Shown here one piece after another: positions 26,601-37,897 of a stretch of DNA of 64,000 nucleotides. The notes beneath the pieces were generated by a model. That model was not told where the DNA came from. It saw only the letters and a list, made by a program, of their open reading frames with translations, and made no database searches. Position 1 is the stretch's first letter. Every line of letters begins with the position of its first letter. The position numbers and the translations under genes were made by a program. This DNA is from Paragonimus westermani (Eukaryota > Platyhelminthes > Trematoda > Plagiorchiida > Troglotrematidae). Location: NCBI GenBank assembly GCA_008508345.1, contig QNGE01000892.1, positions 144,320-208,319 on the forward strand, written 5' to 3'.

Positions 26601-27260
26601 TTTAGATTCCGTAGGAGTGTGGCGTAATGGTTCCTTCAGTCAAATGTACTCTGTGAAGTCCTTCTAGAATTCCTTTGCACGAATGGAACCATTATATTGA
26701 AATGTTATAGTTACTATTAGTCGATTCCAATAATCAGCACGGATATCAGCTGATACTTTCATAGGTCAGGTCCACAAAAATGCCAAGGCACAACATATAA
26801 ATTTAGGCTCCAAATTTCCGTTGTTTCTGTCGAAATACATGAAATGCATCTTAAATCATCATTCGCGTTAATGTTATACGGAAGAAAGCGGTCAGGCGAA
26901 CGCTTCTTTGAAAATAACCACCGTGCACTGATCTGGAAGACTTCATTGAATTATTCAGAGATGAGGAGGGGTTGACGCATTTTCACGATACCATCAGTTA
27001 AGCCAGTGAACATAGTTCAAGACCCCCATACATTTTTCTCAAACACGTCTACTCAGAATACTGGAACATGGCTTAGTCTGTACACGACAAGATAGTAGCG
27101 ATACTATTAATCACTTATTGGTTGTCTAGTTTGCTGCGGTATATTTCTTTTTAACACCCATCTACTTCGTTTTTTGCAACTTTTCCACATATGTATGTAT
27201 TTCTGTACAGATTAGAAAGTTTCTCACTTATAGGTGACAGCCAATTATTGAATACCAAGG

Positions 27261-27336
27261 CTTCGGCTAGATTTGAACCAGCGACAGAAACGCTATGCCC
27301 AAAAGTGGCCAGCGCTCTTTCAGTCAAGCTACGAAG
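27261..27336 (-). repeat. tRNA-derived SINE-like element (76-nt tRNA-like core)
   Basis: On the minus strand the core is exactly 76 nt and starts and ends with complementary CTTCG and CGAAG. A D-arm-like GCTT/GAGC pairing follows, then a partial anticodon stem (GCC/GGC), then a good T arm GCTGGTTCAAATCTAGC with the B box. The A box reads TAGCTTGACTG. The acceptor stem is short and the base before the presumed anticodon is C instead of U, so a working tRNA is unlikely. It shares both ends and the T arm with the element at 14232-14305. An unresolved base (N) lies about 108 bp away at 27444. Confidence 0.6.
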
Positions 27337-27770
27337 CCACCCGGGAGCTCGGAAATTTCAAGTTTACACTCTGTTATACACCCGTTCTATTGTCTCATAT
27401 GGGAACCACCACCTGACAGAGGGGATCGGTTGCCCCAACAGGANCAACAGTATTTCTCTAACGGTGCATGCTGGAATCCACCACAGCCATTGCTGAACAC
27501 AGAAATTGTATTACGAAACAATAGTCTGGCCGAGTGGTTTTCGTCTAACTTTTACCTCATATGAGTTTGGTCAGCCATGGTGAGTTCGAAATAATTGAAG
27601 AATACTGACTGATATTACAAAAAACGTAGTACCTAAATGTATTGTCACCTAATTAGTGGACAGTAGACAGAGTTGAATTTGTTCATTCTCGAAAGATGTT
27701 CTTCAAGAAGTCCTAAGCAAAACGCATTCCTAACGGTGATCGTAAATGCAAATCAATCAGATGTTACTGA

Positions 27771-27840
27771 GCAGATTCGAACTTTGATCCCAGTGCTTAC
27801 TGATTAAATGTTGGACATTGCTTCACGGCCGCCAAGCCAC
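27771..27840 (-). repeat. tRNA-like repeat, second type
   Basis: On the minus strand it starts GTGGCTTGGCGGCCGTGAAG, holding an A box TGGCTTGGCGG. About 45 nt later it has AGTTCGAATCT, a B box. It does not share the CTTCGTAGCT start of the other two elements, so it would be another tRNA-derived family or a degraded tRNA pseudogene. Confidence 0.35.
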
Positions 27841-29814
27841 AAGTTAAAGGATACAAACACAACCCAATCAGTAAATATTTCACAGTTTGATCAACCTGTG
27901 AACAAAGGAGAATGAACCCAACTATTGAGGCCTCAAACACGTTGACTTGAGATTTCCAAAGATGCTCACGGTTTCCATCCCCCTTCTTGTTCAATCGGTG
28001 GTTATTTGTGTAGGCGCGACCAGTGACTATTTGTCTGGCCTTTTCACAGGCATCTTGAACAAAACTAACAGACGAAAAAATTATCCGGTTTGTTATTAAT
28101 AGATAATGATATCAGAAGCAGCGTGTAATCTAGTGCACTGGTTTTTATCTCGGTAGAGTCAATAACGTTCCTACCCAGCGCCGTTTCGCTCTGTGGTGTA
28201 ACCTTGTTCTACGAAACGTGTGAAGTAGTTTTTTGCTTAACGGGTTGGTCTTCTAGTGAACAGTTTTTCATTAATTTGCTACAAAAACTGTATTTGATTC
28301 TCTACTAAGTTCGATGGCCTAATATTAAATCCTTGAAAACTTGTTTTTCATGGAAGATATGTTATGGAGTTAAGAACTGAAGTGTTAACGCAGACGTCCT
28401 GAACAAAAGTAGGTTTGAAGGAGACAGTGCGTGCGAATAACACCCTGATCAATTTGCTTTTAGATAAAATATAAAGACTGAACCAGAACATATTGGCTAC
28501 TGAGTTCACCGTGAAATGTGTTGCTTTCAGTTCATTCTAATGCAAACAGGAAAATAATTTTCAGTCGTTAGGATAAACTGAATGTGCAACGGATGGCATA
28601 GGTATGAATTCACTTAGTATGTGATGCGACCAACAGTGTTTATATAGAAGCAGTTTTTGCATCAACATCGCATATTTTGGCTGAACCACATGGTGAAATT
28701 GTTTGATGGAAAGATATTTGTGTAAGTTCGATTGAACACTTCTGGAGGGAAAAGTAAAGGAAGTTTTGCTTTCCAGGTAGGCTTCGACAGTTTCAAGTCA
28801 TATTTTTAGGTTGTAGGTCAGCATTTTACCGTTTCTCGCAGTGACGCTTGACAAGTTTTTGCAGTGAACAAAATGGTGCTTAGTCTTGTTTATTTGGAAA
28901 CAAGCGTCATAGAGAATTATGGAACACCCAATTGGTTGAAGTTCGTGATATTTCATATACAGATGATTACACGTTTCCCGTGAAAAAATTGTGTCGCAAC
29001 TTGCGAAGAGATGCAGTTTTCAGTCAACATGTACTTGTATGTCACACATTGTATTTTTAACTCATATCTAGGCCTTCGTGCATACAGGCGTACACAGCCG
29101 TTACGCTTAACAAAACATGTTGACATTAGTGCGCAGCAAGCGCACGTATATGGTGCACAGCTTTCGGTTTTACGGCATCATTGAGACTATTTTTTTAAGA
29201 CTGTTCTCAGCCAAATTTATTGGAGGTTCCCAGTATGCCACACTACAGTTAAAAGTTGACACATGAACACAGGAAAATCTCAGATTTCGTGCAAAATATT
29301 CCCTAACAAAGATTTCATGGATAAATTTCATTTTTCAAGGCGGGCAAAGTGAGGTCTTGCCTGGAATTATCACCATCTAATATCTATAAAGTGATTCGGA
29401 GGTGTGTTACAATAAATTGAATCGAATCCTAGGTAAACTATCTCAATGTGTGCTGGTTTCTAGACAGACATTCTCCAAACTGCGAACACCTTTTTAAATG
29501 ATTGCTTAATTATTGTGACGCAAAATAGATGCAAATAGATTGACTAGGAATTTGAAGTTTTTCCCAATTACAAAACCTAGCACGCAAAGATTGACACAGG
29601 TCTTCACACACTGATAAGTTACTACGTTTGCTGTTAGTTCACCCAGTACAGGGCACGTGTTATATGGAAACTATGGTTAATTCACACCGAGACTGAGGAC
29701 TAACTGGTAAATTCCCAAAATTTATATATTCTCATTTGGCCGTAACCCAAATATTTTTGATGTGTTGACTAAGTTTTGAAATAATATCAATTTTAAGGTC
29801 ATTGTTTCTCATAC

Positions 29815-30088
29815 CGCTTTCCTTCGTACGAAATACTTCCACTTCTGAACTGAACGGTCCCAAGCCAGCGGTGTTGAATACTGCCACGCGAAATTCGTAC
29901 AGTGTATACGGTGAAAGGCCATAAAATTCCTCACGAATAATTGCAGTAGTCTCTTGAAGCCAGTGCTGCTCAGTAACTTGTGGCAAATTTACCTCATTGT
30001 ATACTTTGGAATTATTAACTGCCGGTTGGATATGCCTGTTTCGTCGGATTTCGGAACAGCCTGGTGGATCGATGCAGGCCAAATGAAT
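29815..30088 (-). CDS. Adhesion receptor exon 8: second half of FN3 domain 3
   Basis: This is a 274-nt exon. The acceptor is TTGTTCACTGTTTTATTCAG before ATTCATTTG; the donor is GAAAGCG then GTATGAG. It enters at phase 0 and leaves at phase 1. The 91 residues begin IHLACIDPPGCSEIRRNRH and include GLSPYTLYEFRVAVFNTAGL and GPFSSEVEVFRTKES. The Leu-x-Pro-x-Thr-x-Tyr pattern and the N-x-x-G-x-G-P loop are the E-F-G hallmark of FN3 domains. Joined to exon 7 it reads QGYL-IHLA, a normal FN3 C strand, which completes FN3 domain 3. Confidence 0.92.
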
Positions 30089-31844
30089 CTGAATAAAACA
30101 GTGAACAAACAGTGTTTAGTGAAGATTTCACTGACAGTTTAACCGTATAGATTTTTTAATGAGGACGGCAAAGCCAAACTGATTATCAAAACTGGAACAC
30201 CTGTTAAATTCTCTGGTCACAGTAAGCGGACAGGAACGAGTGTTAAATGCATCGACATAATTCGAGGACAGTTATACCATTTTGTAAGCACCAATAATAA
30301 ACCTAATTAGTGGTCTACCATTAATATTAGTGCACAAAACCGTTATACGTTCATGCAGTCAGTGAGGTGGAATTGATTACTGATGAGTGGTAGGAGATTT
30401 TGGTTTTCGCTTAGGTTGAGCATCATCCACAACTGACACAGTAACTCTAATTAATCAGCCCTTGAGTAGGACTTCTCTCCAAGTTAAAAAACAGAAATCA
30501 TTAACTGTTCGACTGTTATTTTGGAAAGTGATCATTAGTAGACAGTTTAGTTTCCATGTATTGTCAGGGACGGCAATTGTCTAGGACTTGCTAAATTCGC
30601 TAAAGTTTCCTAGTTTTATGAATTCGGGCAAGATACTACGAGAATGCAAATCGTGTAACGTGCTTCAGAATAACATTTCATAAGTTCTATCCTCCCAATG
30701 AAATGAAGAGTTTCAAATGTAGAGTGCCGCTAGGTGAAAATTGGCCTGTTGACAAGGGGTAAGATGATGAACTGGATGCAAAAATGCGTCACAGCATTAC
30801 TGCTATTCACTGGTTAGCAAGCAGGACGTACTGATTTAACAGTCAATGTTTGGGGAAGTGTTGATTCGCATGGAAGAAAAACATGACCTCACTGAAAAGT
30901 GTGTAAAGTGTACTAAAGGTATCAGCAGATAACATGTATACCCGATCGAATTAACTGTCTGTATGTTTCCCGACCAGAAACCTACTGCATAAGGTAAGAA
31001 AGCCTACTTCGGTCTTTATTTCGTTAAAAACACAAAACTTGTTTGAACCGATTGAGTGCTACTTGGCAATGTAATGTTTTTATCCTGCTAAAATCTTTCA
31101 TGATAACACCTATCGATATTTTGGATTTGGCTGGAGCGTGTTTCCTGCAACGAGCTTCCATCAGAGGCTGTCGCTTTATGCGTAGATTCATCTTGAAGAA
31201 ATATTCTGGAGGAGTTTTACGTTCAGCATTATGCTTAATGACCACAGAAACAGCAACCAAATGTCAGTTGTTTGAGAGAAAATAATTAGTTTAATAACTC
31301 ATTGTGCAGGAAAACTACAGTTACACAACGTTTGATAATTACTGATAGAATAAATGTCGGTGTTAGCCACGTAGGTACCAGTTTTTCTATTTATTCCAGC
31401 AATCCCTTTTTTCATATTTGGGAGCAAAACACAAAATTGCCAAAGCTGAATATCAAATCACCAAAGTTTATTAACGGTTACATGTTTATCCTCAGGGTTT
31501 TTGTGCAGCATTGCTCACAAGCCACCGAAACACAGAGCAAATATCAATTCAACTGAAACTTAGGCAAGACCATGAGATTTTATGCGAGTTAAATTCCTGT
31601 ATCGCCTTATGATTTGAAGTTATACAAATACGTACACACATGCACATGATCAGTTAAAAATTAACTTTACAACGATTTGCAGCAAAGAATCATGGGTTTC
31701 AGCACACAAAAATTGGGAGATATTCTAAGAATAAATTATCGCTTTTAACAACTACTCTGTGCGTGTCCATATTCATTCCACACCGACTTCGCACCCTTAG
31801 TTGAAATATACATTGCCTGTTGAAGCTGCCTCTTACAGTTATAT

Positions 31845-32204
31845 CATTTTGTTTGTTTTTATGGAACGAGCTATGCAGGTCGCACGATGAGGCGACTATC
31901 CGAACGCATTCGGGAGAATCATCCAGTGTGGCTAACTCGAGGCTTGGCAAAATCTTGCTCATCTTTAAACGCTGCATACCTAATGGAGCTCAACCACTCA
32001 ATCGATCTCAATGACTCATTCCGTCCTATCTATCACGCACCGCGTTTACAATCAAAGCATATCACAGAGCGCTTACTGTCAGTCGCGGAAGCCATAGCCA
32101 TCCGTTTACTCTCCTTCTAACTATGTATTCCGAAACGTTTTGCGAAAACACTGAATCTTCCATGGCCTGTTGTTTACGTCCGGACCGAACAGACTGCGTC
32201 ATGA
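31845..32204 (+). pseudogene. PLE copy 2: GIY-YIG endonuclease end with one in-frame stop
   Basis: One reading frame (codons starting at 31845) encodes HFVCFYGTSYAGRTMRRLSE and continues through NHPVWLTRG, SIDLNDSFRPIYHAPRLQSK and RLLSVAEAIAIRLLSF. It then meets TAA at 32118-32120 and continues in the same frame as LCIPKRFAKTLNLPWP, ending at TGA (32202-32204). The YGTSYAGRT stretch is the GIY-YIG core, with the catalytic Arg kept in RRL. The tail matches the normal end of PLE proteins. The RT domain is missing upstream. It is less decayed than copies 1 and 4 and belongs to a different PLE lineage. Its strand is opposite to the host gene. Confidence 0.85.
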
Positions 32205-32446
32205 CGGCCACTATCTTAACAATCGTCAATAATTTGTACAATCGGCCTGAGCCTTCCGAAACTGATAATGAACCTCTGTGCTCAGAAGTTCATGTGGACA
32301 ACTAACCTCCCTTCGCCCACAATCAATCAAGCCCATGATGTGGAACACTGATCACATAAGTGATAACAAACGCGTCGCCCTTAACCTTTATTGACCGTTT
32401 TTCTGACTCATACTAGTCACTGTTTTCATATTTATTGTGTTTTAAT

Positions 32447-32487
32447 TAGCCTGATGATCGAACACAGAAAACAAGTTTTGTTCCCTA
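32447..32487 (+). ncRNA. Hammerhead-ribozyme-like motif a of PLE copy 2
   Basis: The order is TAGC (32447-32450), CTGATGA (32451-32457), a 9-nt region, GAAA (32467-32470), helix III ACAA-GTT-TTGT (32471-32481), cleavage dinucleotide TC (32482-32483), and CCTA (32484-32487). Core boxes are intact. Helix I keeps three of four pairs, with a C-C mismatch next to the core. It lies 242 nt downstream of the broken PLE reading frame. Confidence 0.5.
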
Positions 32488-32573
32488 CCCTGTCGTTCTA
32501 ATGATGATGAACCGTTCGATCCCTTAATGTACCTTTCCTCACACATGATTATTTCATACGAATGTGTTGTAAT

Positions 32574-32613
32574 TAGCCTGATGATGAATCACCGAAAACA
32601 AGCTTGTTCGCTA
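32574..32613 (+). ncRNA. Hammerhead-ribozyme-like motif b of PLE copy 2
   Basis: This is a second copy, 127 nt after motif a. The order is TAGC (32574-32577), CTGATGA (32578-32584), 9 nt, GAAA (32594-32597), a self-complementary helix III ACAAGCTTGT (32598-32607), TC (32608-32609), and GCTA (32610-32613). TAGC and GCTA pair perfectly. Both core boxes and the cleavage site match the hammerhead consensus. Helix II is very short or absent, as in minimal hammerheads. The flanks (TGTGTT-TAATTAGCCTGATGA type) repeat those of motif a, so the two mark a duplicated terminal segment of the element. Confidence 0.62.
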
Positions 32614-35600
32614 CATGTTTCTCCTAATGTCTAAACCGGGTATTTTTACGCAGCTTAAACAAGCCAAAGACTCCACCGTACTCTCCGTTTGCCGCAATTC
32701 GTGAAGTGACAGGAAATCCACGGGAATGCCTTGAGTTTTCTTTCGTAAAACGCGCCTTGGTTGATCAGCTCGTGATCAGTCAAAGCCTTGCTACGATTCT
32801 TCAGGAACTTGGTGCTATATACCTTATTAGAGAATTATGTATAAAAAAGTTTCAGCCAATTTGTAAGTTTTTGCTTCCAAGTACAACGAGTTTTTTCTAT
32901 GCTATTGCTCCAAGTAATCAGTGGTATACTATATGCCGTTCAAATCCAGTATATCAAAATAGAAAGTCAGAAAATTGTGAGTGTCCGTGGAATTATGTCA
33001 TACTTTAGGATACTTTGGGATCTAGTCTGTCCGTTTTGTATTAGGTACAATCTGAACCAAAAGCAGGGCTAGTGTTTCAGCATGCATCTTCTAGACTATT
33101 CAGCGTTATATGCAATCCTAATACAAAATTTGGAGTGTTTTGATCTGAAACGACCAATACAAATCGTAATTTTCAATAAAGTGGTAAGCGTGTGTTACAT
33201 GACAAAACTTAATTATTGAATACGAGGTAATTATAACAAGCGGCAAACATACGCTGATTTCAGGTTGCGCCTCCATCCAGTGAGAATGTCAAGAATATCG
33301 ATGAATAACAAAAAGAAAGTTATCCGGTTTTTAGGGTTACTCTCAAAGCAAAACCGGTAATGGCAGAGATTACCACCAACGTGATTTGCACCTATATGCT
33401 GTCTATCATATGGTACAAATTTCTTTGAAGAACGCATTACCAGTGTTGATAGCATTAATATTTAACCACATGCTTCAACGAGTAAATGTTTCCGCCATCA
33501 GATTAGAGGTGTCTCATCAATGATACGGAACCTGTTGATTGTGAACTGCCATCTATTTTGATAAAGCTGTTATTAGATATGAAATACATTGGCAACTTAA
33601 TTCAGCCGATCGAATGATACCAAAGCCAGCACGAATTTCGAATGTTTTTATGACGTTTCGTTGGAACGTATTTTGTTTTGTCAGCTGCACGCACAATTTA
33701 GAAGACCACATGCGACGTTTAGAGGAACGTGCATTGTAGTTCTATAGCGGAACTACTTCATGAATAGAAGTATATCGCCATAGTGAGAGGATTTTCGACA
33801 GAATCCATTTGAAAGATAAGAAAAGCGACCACGTTGAAATCCCAGTTCGTACAAACGCGCTACACATACTTCTTCCCTACAGTTTTAAGTGAACGTCCAC
33901 GAATGTTCTGATTAGAACAACCTATTCGTCTATGCCGGTAAGCACGAACAGCTTCTGCCAACCTGAAGGGACTTAATTTGTTCGTAAACATCTGGGATTA
34001 TAAGTATTGCCATTTGCGTATTATGAGAAGAGATCCTGTTACCAGAAAATATGTCGAGGTTCAGAAAACAATTACTCGCACTTGGGGATGTATCATCAGC
34101 TTGTCTAAAAATGTTTCGGAAACTAGTTGCGGATAAAAATAACATCTCAATGGAATCACTCACCATGTTTGAAGATTCAAAGACTAACATATCGTAAAAA
34201 GTACACGACGTCTATGACCAAGAAACAGGCAGTAGAAATTTCAAAGCATTTCAGAGTGGTATGCGTAAATTCAAGAATAATGTTCAACCAAATTGAACCC
34301 ACGGCCTCAAGTATACCTCTTTCTCATGAACTTTAAATTCACACGTTTAACTAATGACTTGGACTGATATTAAACATTCACAATAGCAGTTATCATGGTT
34401 TCGCCCAATAGCTTGTATAAATTATACAACTTACATACCATTTTTTTGCCAGTAGAGTCTGTACGACATTTCTCAAGTTTTGTGTCATAAAAACTAAATG
34501 TCCGTGAGACACCCACGTGCTTGCTTGCTGTCATCCTGTCGCTTACTCAAGTGATACTAACGAAAACAATAGGTTTTTGTGTCAACAGATATGTGAGAGA
34601 TCAGACTACTGATTTCGACTATTTCATCAAAAGTGATGAACCTTTGTTGTACTTGAAACATGCAGTAGTCGTCTAAAGAATCGTACCATCATTAAGTAAT
34701 TGAAATTAATGTGATCAGCATAAACGTTCCACCAAACGATACACAAAACCAGGAAAGTCTTTTCCACTTCTAATCACTGCCTCAAGAATCAGCCTAAAAA
34801 CGATTCCATGGAAGAAATTATCGAATAAACTTTCAAACAGTTGGTTCTTTTCATAAATTTCATTTGCCGGTGTCTGTATTCTTACTGCTATGTTCGATTC
34901 AAATTTCTTTCGCACACCTAACATCTTGAAACAAAATGAATGTCCGGAAAGGATCAACATTGAGACAAACATAGAACGCCCACAACGTCCTCCAGTGATC
35001 AGGGTGGATAGAAAATCTATAAACATCAATCTGCCAAATGAAGATGATTAAGCGTCGGAATTTCTCAGCCGTAATCTATAAAACGCACTCCAGCGAATCA
35101 TTCTTATCACAGTATTTCAGCCACGGATTAAGACTAGACGCATTCTGCTGTCCTTGTGCAACGAAATAAATTGAATACATGACGATACAGCTAAGTGAAT
35201 GATTAATGGTGCGCCAACCAGCACTGCCTGAGTGTAGGGTCATAAGCACAATTACTAACAACAATGTCAGGCGCATTGAAGATGATCAACACCGTGGACC
35301 GTAGTTGACCTCTTCCTGTAGTCTACAGAACTTCCACAGCATTTAACCTCAGTGCAAATAGCCAAGACATAAAGACGGCAAAAGCTATCGTTGTTCAACC
35401 ATATCAGGTCCTGTTGATTCCATCCCTTGAACACACACATATCAGTAGGCATATATTCCATTAATATGCTGTAAACATTAGTGGACTGTCCAACTCATCC
35501 TTATATTGGGAAAAAGCAGGCTGGTTTATATTTTGTCACTGAATTACAACTGTATTAGTGTACCGTTTTATTCAGAGCCTTCAAGATCCCCGGCATCGAC

Positions 35601-35800
35601 TCTCCACCCTATGAATGAGGTAAATGATTGCTCTGACCTCGATAACATGTGTGCTCATCAAGTGTGCGCTAACCATACACAAAATTAACTGCTCATTTGA
35701 ACGATCACAGGTCCTGACCAGCCCCTACTGAAATGAGATTATCGACGCAACGCATACATCGGAAATACCAAAGCTTATTATCTTTATCCCTCTGGTGACG

Positions 35801-36199
35801 TCAGTTGGTAAACCTACGGAATTTCAACAATGAGGACGCATTGCCTTCGTCATGTCGCAAAAGTACACCCACCCCAATACTTCTCGCACTGCTGACTAGA
35901 AAAACACAATTAAGATTAACTGTAGTTAATGAGAACAACTCAGACACTTGGACCAAGCGTTGACATGTCAGTATCTCTCGGGACAACTTGCGTTTAAATA
36001 TCTGTGGATTTTGATGAAAATGCATGCAAGTGTCTTTTCCGATTCCTTCCTGTTGATCTGCAGAAGGCAAGTGGGTTATCGGCTCATTAAACATGTGTTT
36101 AAAAACCGAATCTTCACTTCCGGCATAATGACCTACAAATGTCGTCGCCGACATTCTGAAAGCTAAAACCCGATAAGTTTGAAAAGACCACTTGAGCAT
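35801..36199 (-). pseudogene. Decayed Gypsy-like RT thumb/RNase H fragment
   Basis: An open frame of about 132 codons on the minus strand contains TFVGHYAG near its start, then FKRKLSREILTCQRLVQVS, then SSARSIGVGVLLRHDEGN. That order resembles the end of the reverse transcriptase and the start of RNase H in Gypsy-type LTR retrotransposons, where a DAS-x-x-GVGAVL motif follows a K-x-x-L-x-x-x-x-VL stretch. The catalytic Asp of DAS is missing (the frame has SSARS). No LTRs, protease or integrase were found nearby. The match is by eye and weak. It could be a chance open frame. Confidence 0.35.
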
Positions 36200-37705
36200 T
36201 ATTGATAAATTCCAACTTCAGCCACAGATTTTACTGTTCACTATGGACTAATTGTATTGGGGCAAGCATGTAAGTTATGTAACGTTAGCGATACTTGTAG
36301 GCAAAGAGTAGAAATTCAAATTTATTACACTAATATCCTCAGCAATTCAAACGATATTTTCTTGACATCTGTCCTTTTCCCTACATTTGACGAAACGAAG
36401 TCAGCAACCAATAATCAGATAGACATAGAAATGTCATACTAAAATCAAGCAAGATATGGGATAACTGACGTTCTTCAGGCTGACGTGGAGATAACCAAAC
36501 ATTCCGCAAATGAATTGTATATATCTGGATATGATTAAGTGCAAGGCACAATGTTTTCTCCCAATGTTTTGCAAGCCCTCAGTCACTATGACAAAATCTC
36601 GCAAAATAACAACAAATTTTAATGCAGCCAACTGCGGGAAAAAGTTCCTTGATAACCTAAGGTTTCCTCCGTCCCTATTTGTCTGTTTTGTATAATTCGC
36701 ACGTTTCACGTTTGTGACTGACAAAAGTAAACGGAAATGTTAGAATGTCACAATGTCTTCTTTTAGCAGTGACGTAATTACTGAAGAGAGCCAACTGTTT
36801 CAAGCCTCTTTTAGAGGTTCGTTTGTGAAACGCCATTAACACGGTGCAACCAATGGGAGAAAGTGTGAACGCACACAAACGGCACAGTCAAATTTCATGG
36901 AATAGACATAAAAAATAGTACTCAAACTAATGATAGCATAAGGCGCGAAAGAGTAGGTCACATTTTGAATATTTCAACTTGAAAGTGTAACGTTACCCGA
37001 AAAGGAGTGTGACTGCAATGAAGTGATTGATCTTAGTTCATTCGAAAACTGTAAAATATGTCAACACAATGAACTGGCCGACTGTTTTTAGCAAGGTGGG
37101 AAATTCATTCAGACGTTTGAAAAGAATGTAAAGTAGATCTAGCACGGAAATCAGGTAAAACACATCATCGGGTACCCTCAATTGGCAAATTGCAATCCGA
37201 TCGATACGTACCACGCCACCAAAGGAAATATTCTCAGTTAATCTTACGAATACTATGTTTTCTCTGCGCAATATGTTAAGAAACCAAACAAAGGGAGAAC
37301 CAGGAGGATTGGCAATTTAGTAAGTACCATGTTTGTTTGACATTGCTAAATCGCTGCAGTGTACTAAATGAATAGACGTAGGATATTGTGGGCATACAGA
37401 CAAGCGCATTATAAGTAGCAGAACACGATAAAACAATTTCGGAAATGTGTCGCGAAATCGTGCAGGATCAATACCTTCAGCTTCCGTATAAAATGCGCTG
37501 ATTATGCAAGGAAAACACCTTTTTATGGACATTATTGCGGGAGAAAAAAGCAAGTCTGTGCTAGAAATAAAAACTTGTAATTTCGGAGTAGGCAGTTACT
37601 GCTGCTCAGCCAGTTAAACATTTCTTGTTGGTTATCCCAGGTAGACTGTACGATGAAATGGCTACCGGCAAAGCATATGTGGTTTCCATTTAGACACTTT
37701 CTTAC

Positions 37706-37897
37706 CAGATATCCCTGTGGTAATTGATCCAATTCGAAACCGTCACTTTTGATTGCATCAAAGGAGACTGTAACAGAATTGGCCGTAATTTTTTCTACTC
37801 GCAATTTGGTAGGTGCGTACAATGGTTTGTTTGGTGGGGTTCGAATGAACATTCGAGCTCCATATGGACCACATCCCAGGGAATTGCACAGAGCGAA
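37706..37897 (-). CDS. Adhesion receptor exon 7: end of FN3 domain 2, start of domain 3
   Basis: This is a 192-nt exon of 64 codons, phase 0 at both ends. The acceptor is ATCTCTAATTATTTCAG before TTCGCTCTG; the donor is GGATATCTG then GTAAGAAAG. It begins FALCNSLGCGPYGARMFIRT, the F-G end of FN3 domain 2, then PPNKPLYAPTKLRVEKITAN and VTVSFDAI, and ends DQLPQGYL. The second part is the A, B and C strands of FN3 domain 3, with Phe in place of the usual Trp. The P-x-APT-x-L start and the G-x-L-P-x-GY element resemble the third FN3 domain of L1/neuroglian proteins. That is an impression, not an alignment. Confidence 0.92.

Larger units (their letters stand above)
17615..29814 (-). other. Intron (about 12.2 kb) between exons 9 and 8
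   Basis: This is the largest intron of the gene in the window. It holds tRNA-like repeats at 27261-27336 and 27771-27840. Open frames such as 18394-18714 (+) have no recognisable product. No further FN3 exon is needed, since exon 8 joins exon 9 in phase and in fold. Confidence 0.75.
30089..37705 (-). other. Intron (about 7.6 kb) between exons 8 and 7
   Basis: This intron holds PLE copy 2 with its two ribozyme-like motifs (31845-32613, plus strand) and a decayed Gypsy-like fragment (35801-36199, minus strand). Nothing else is recognisable. Confidence 0.75.
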
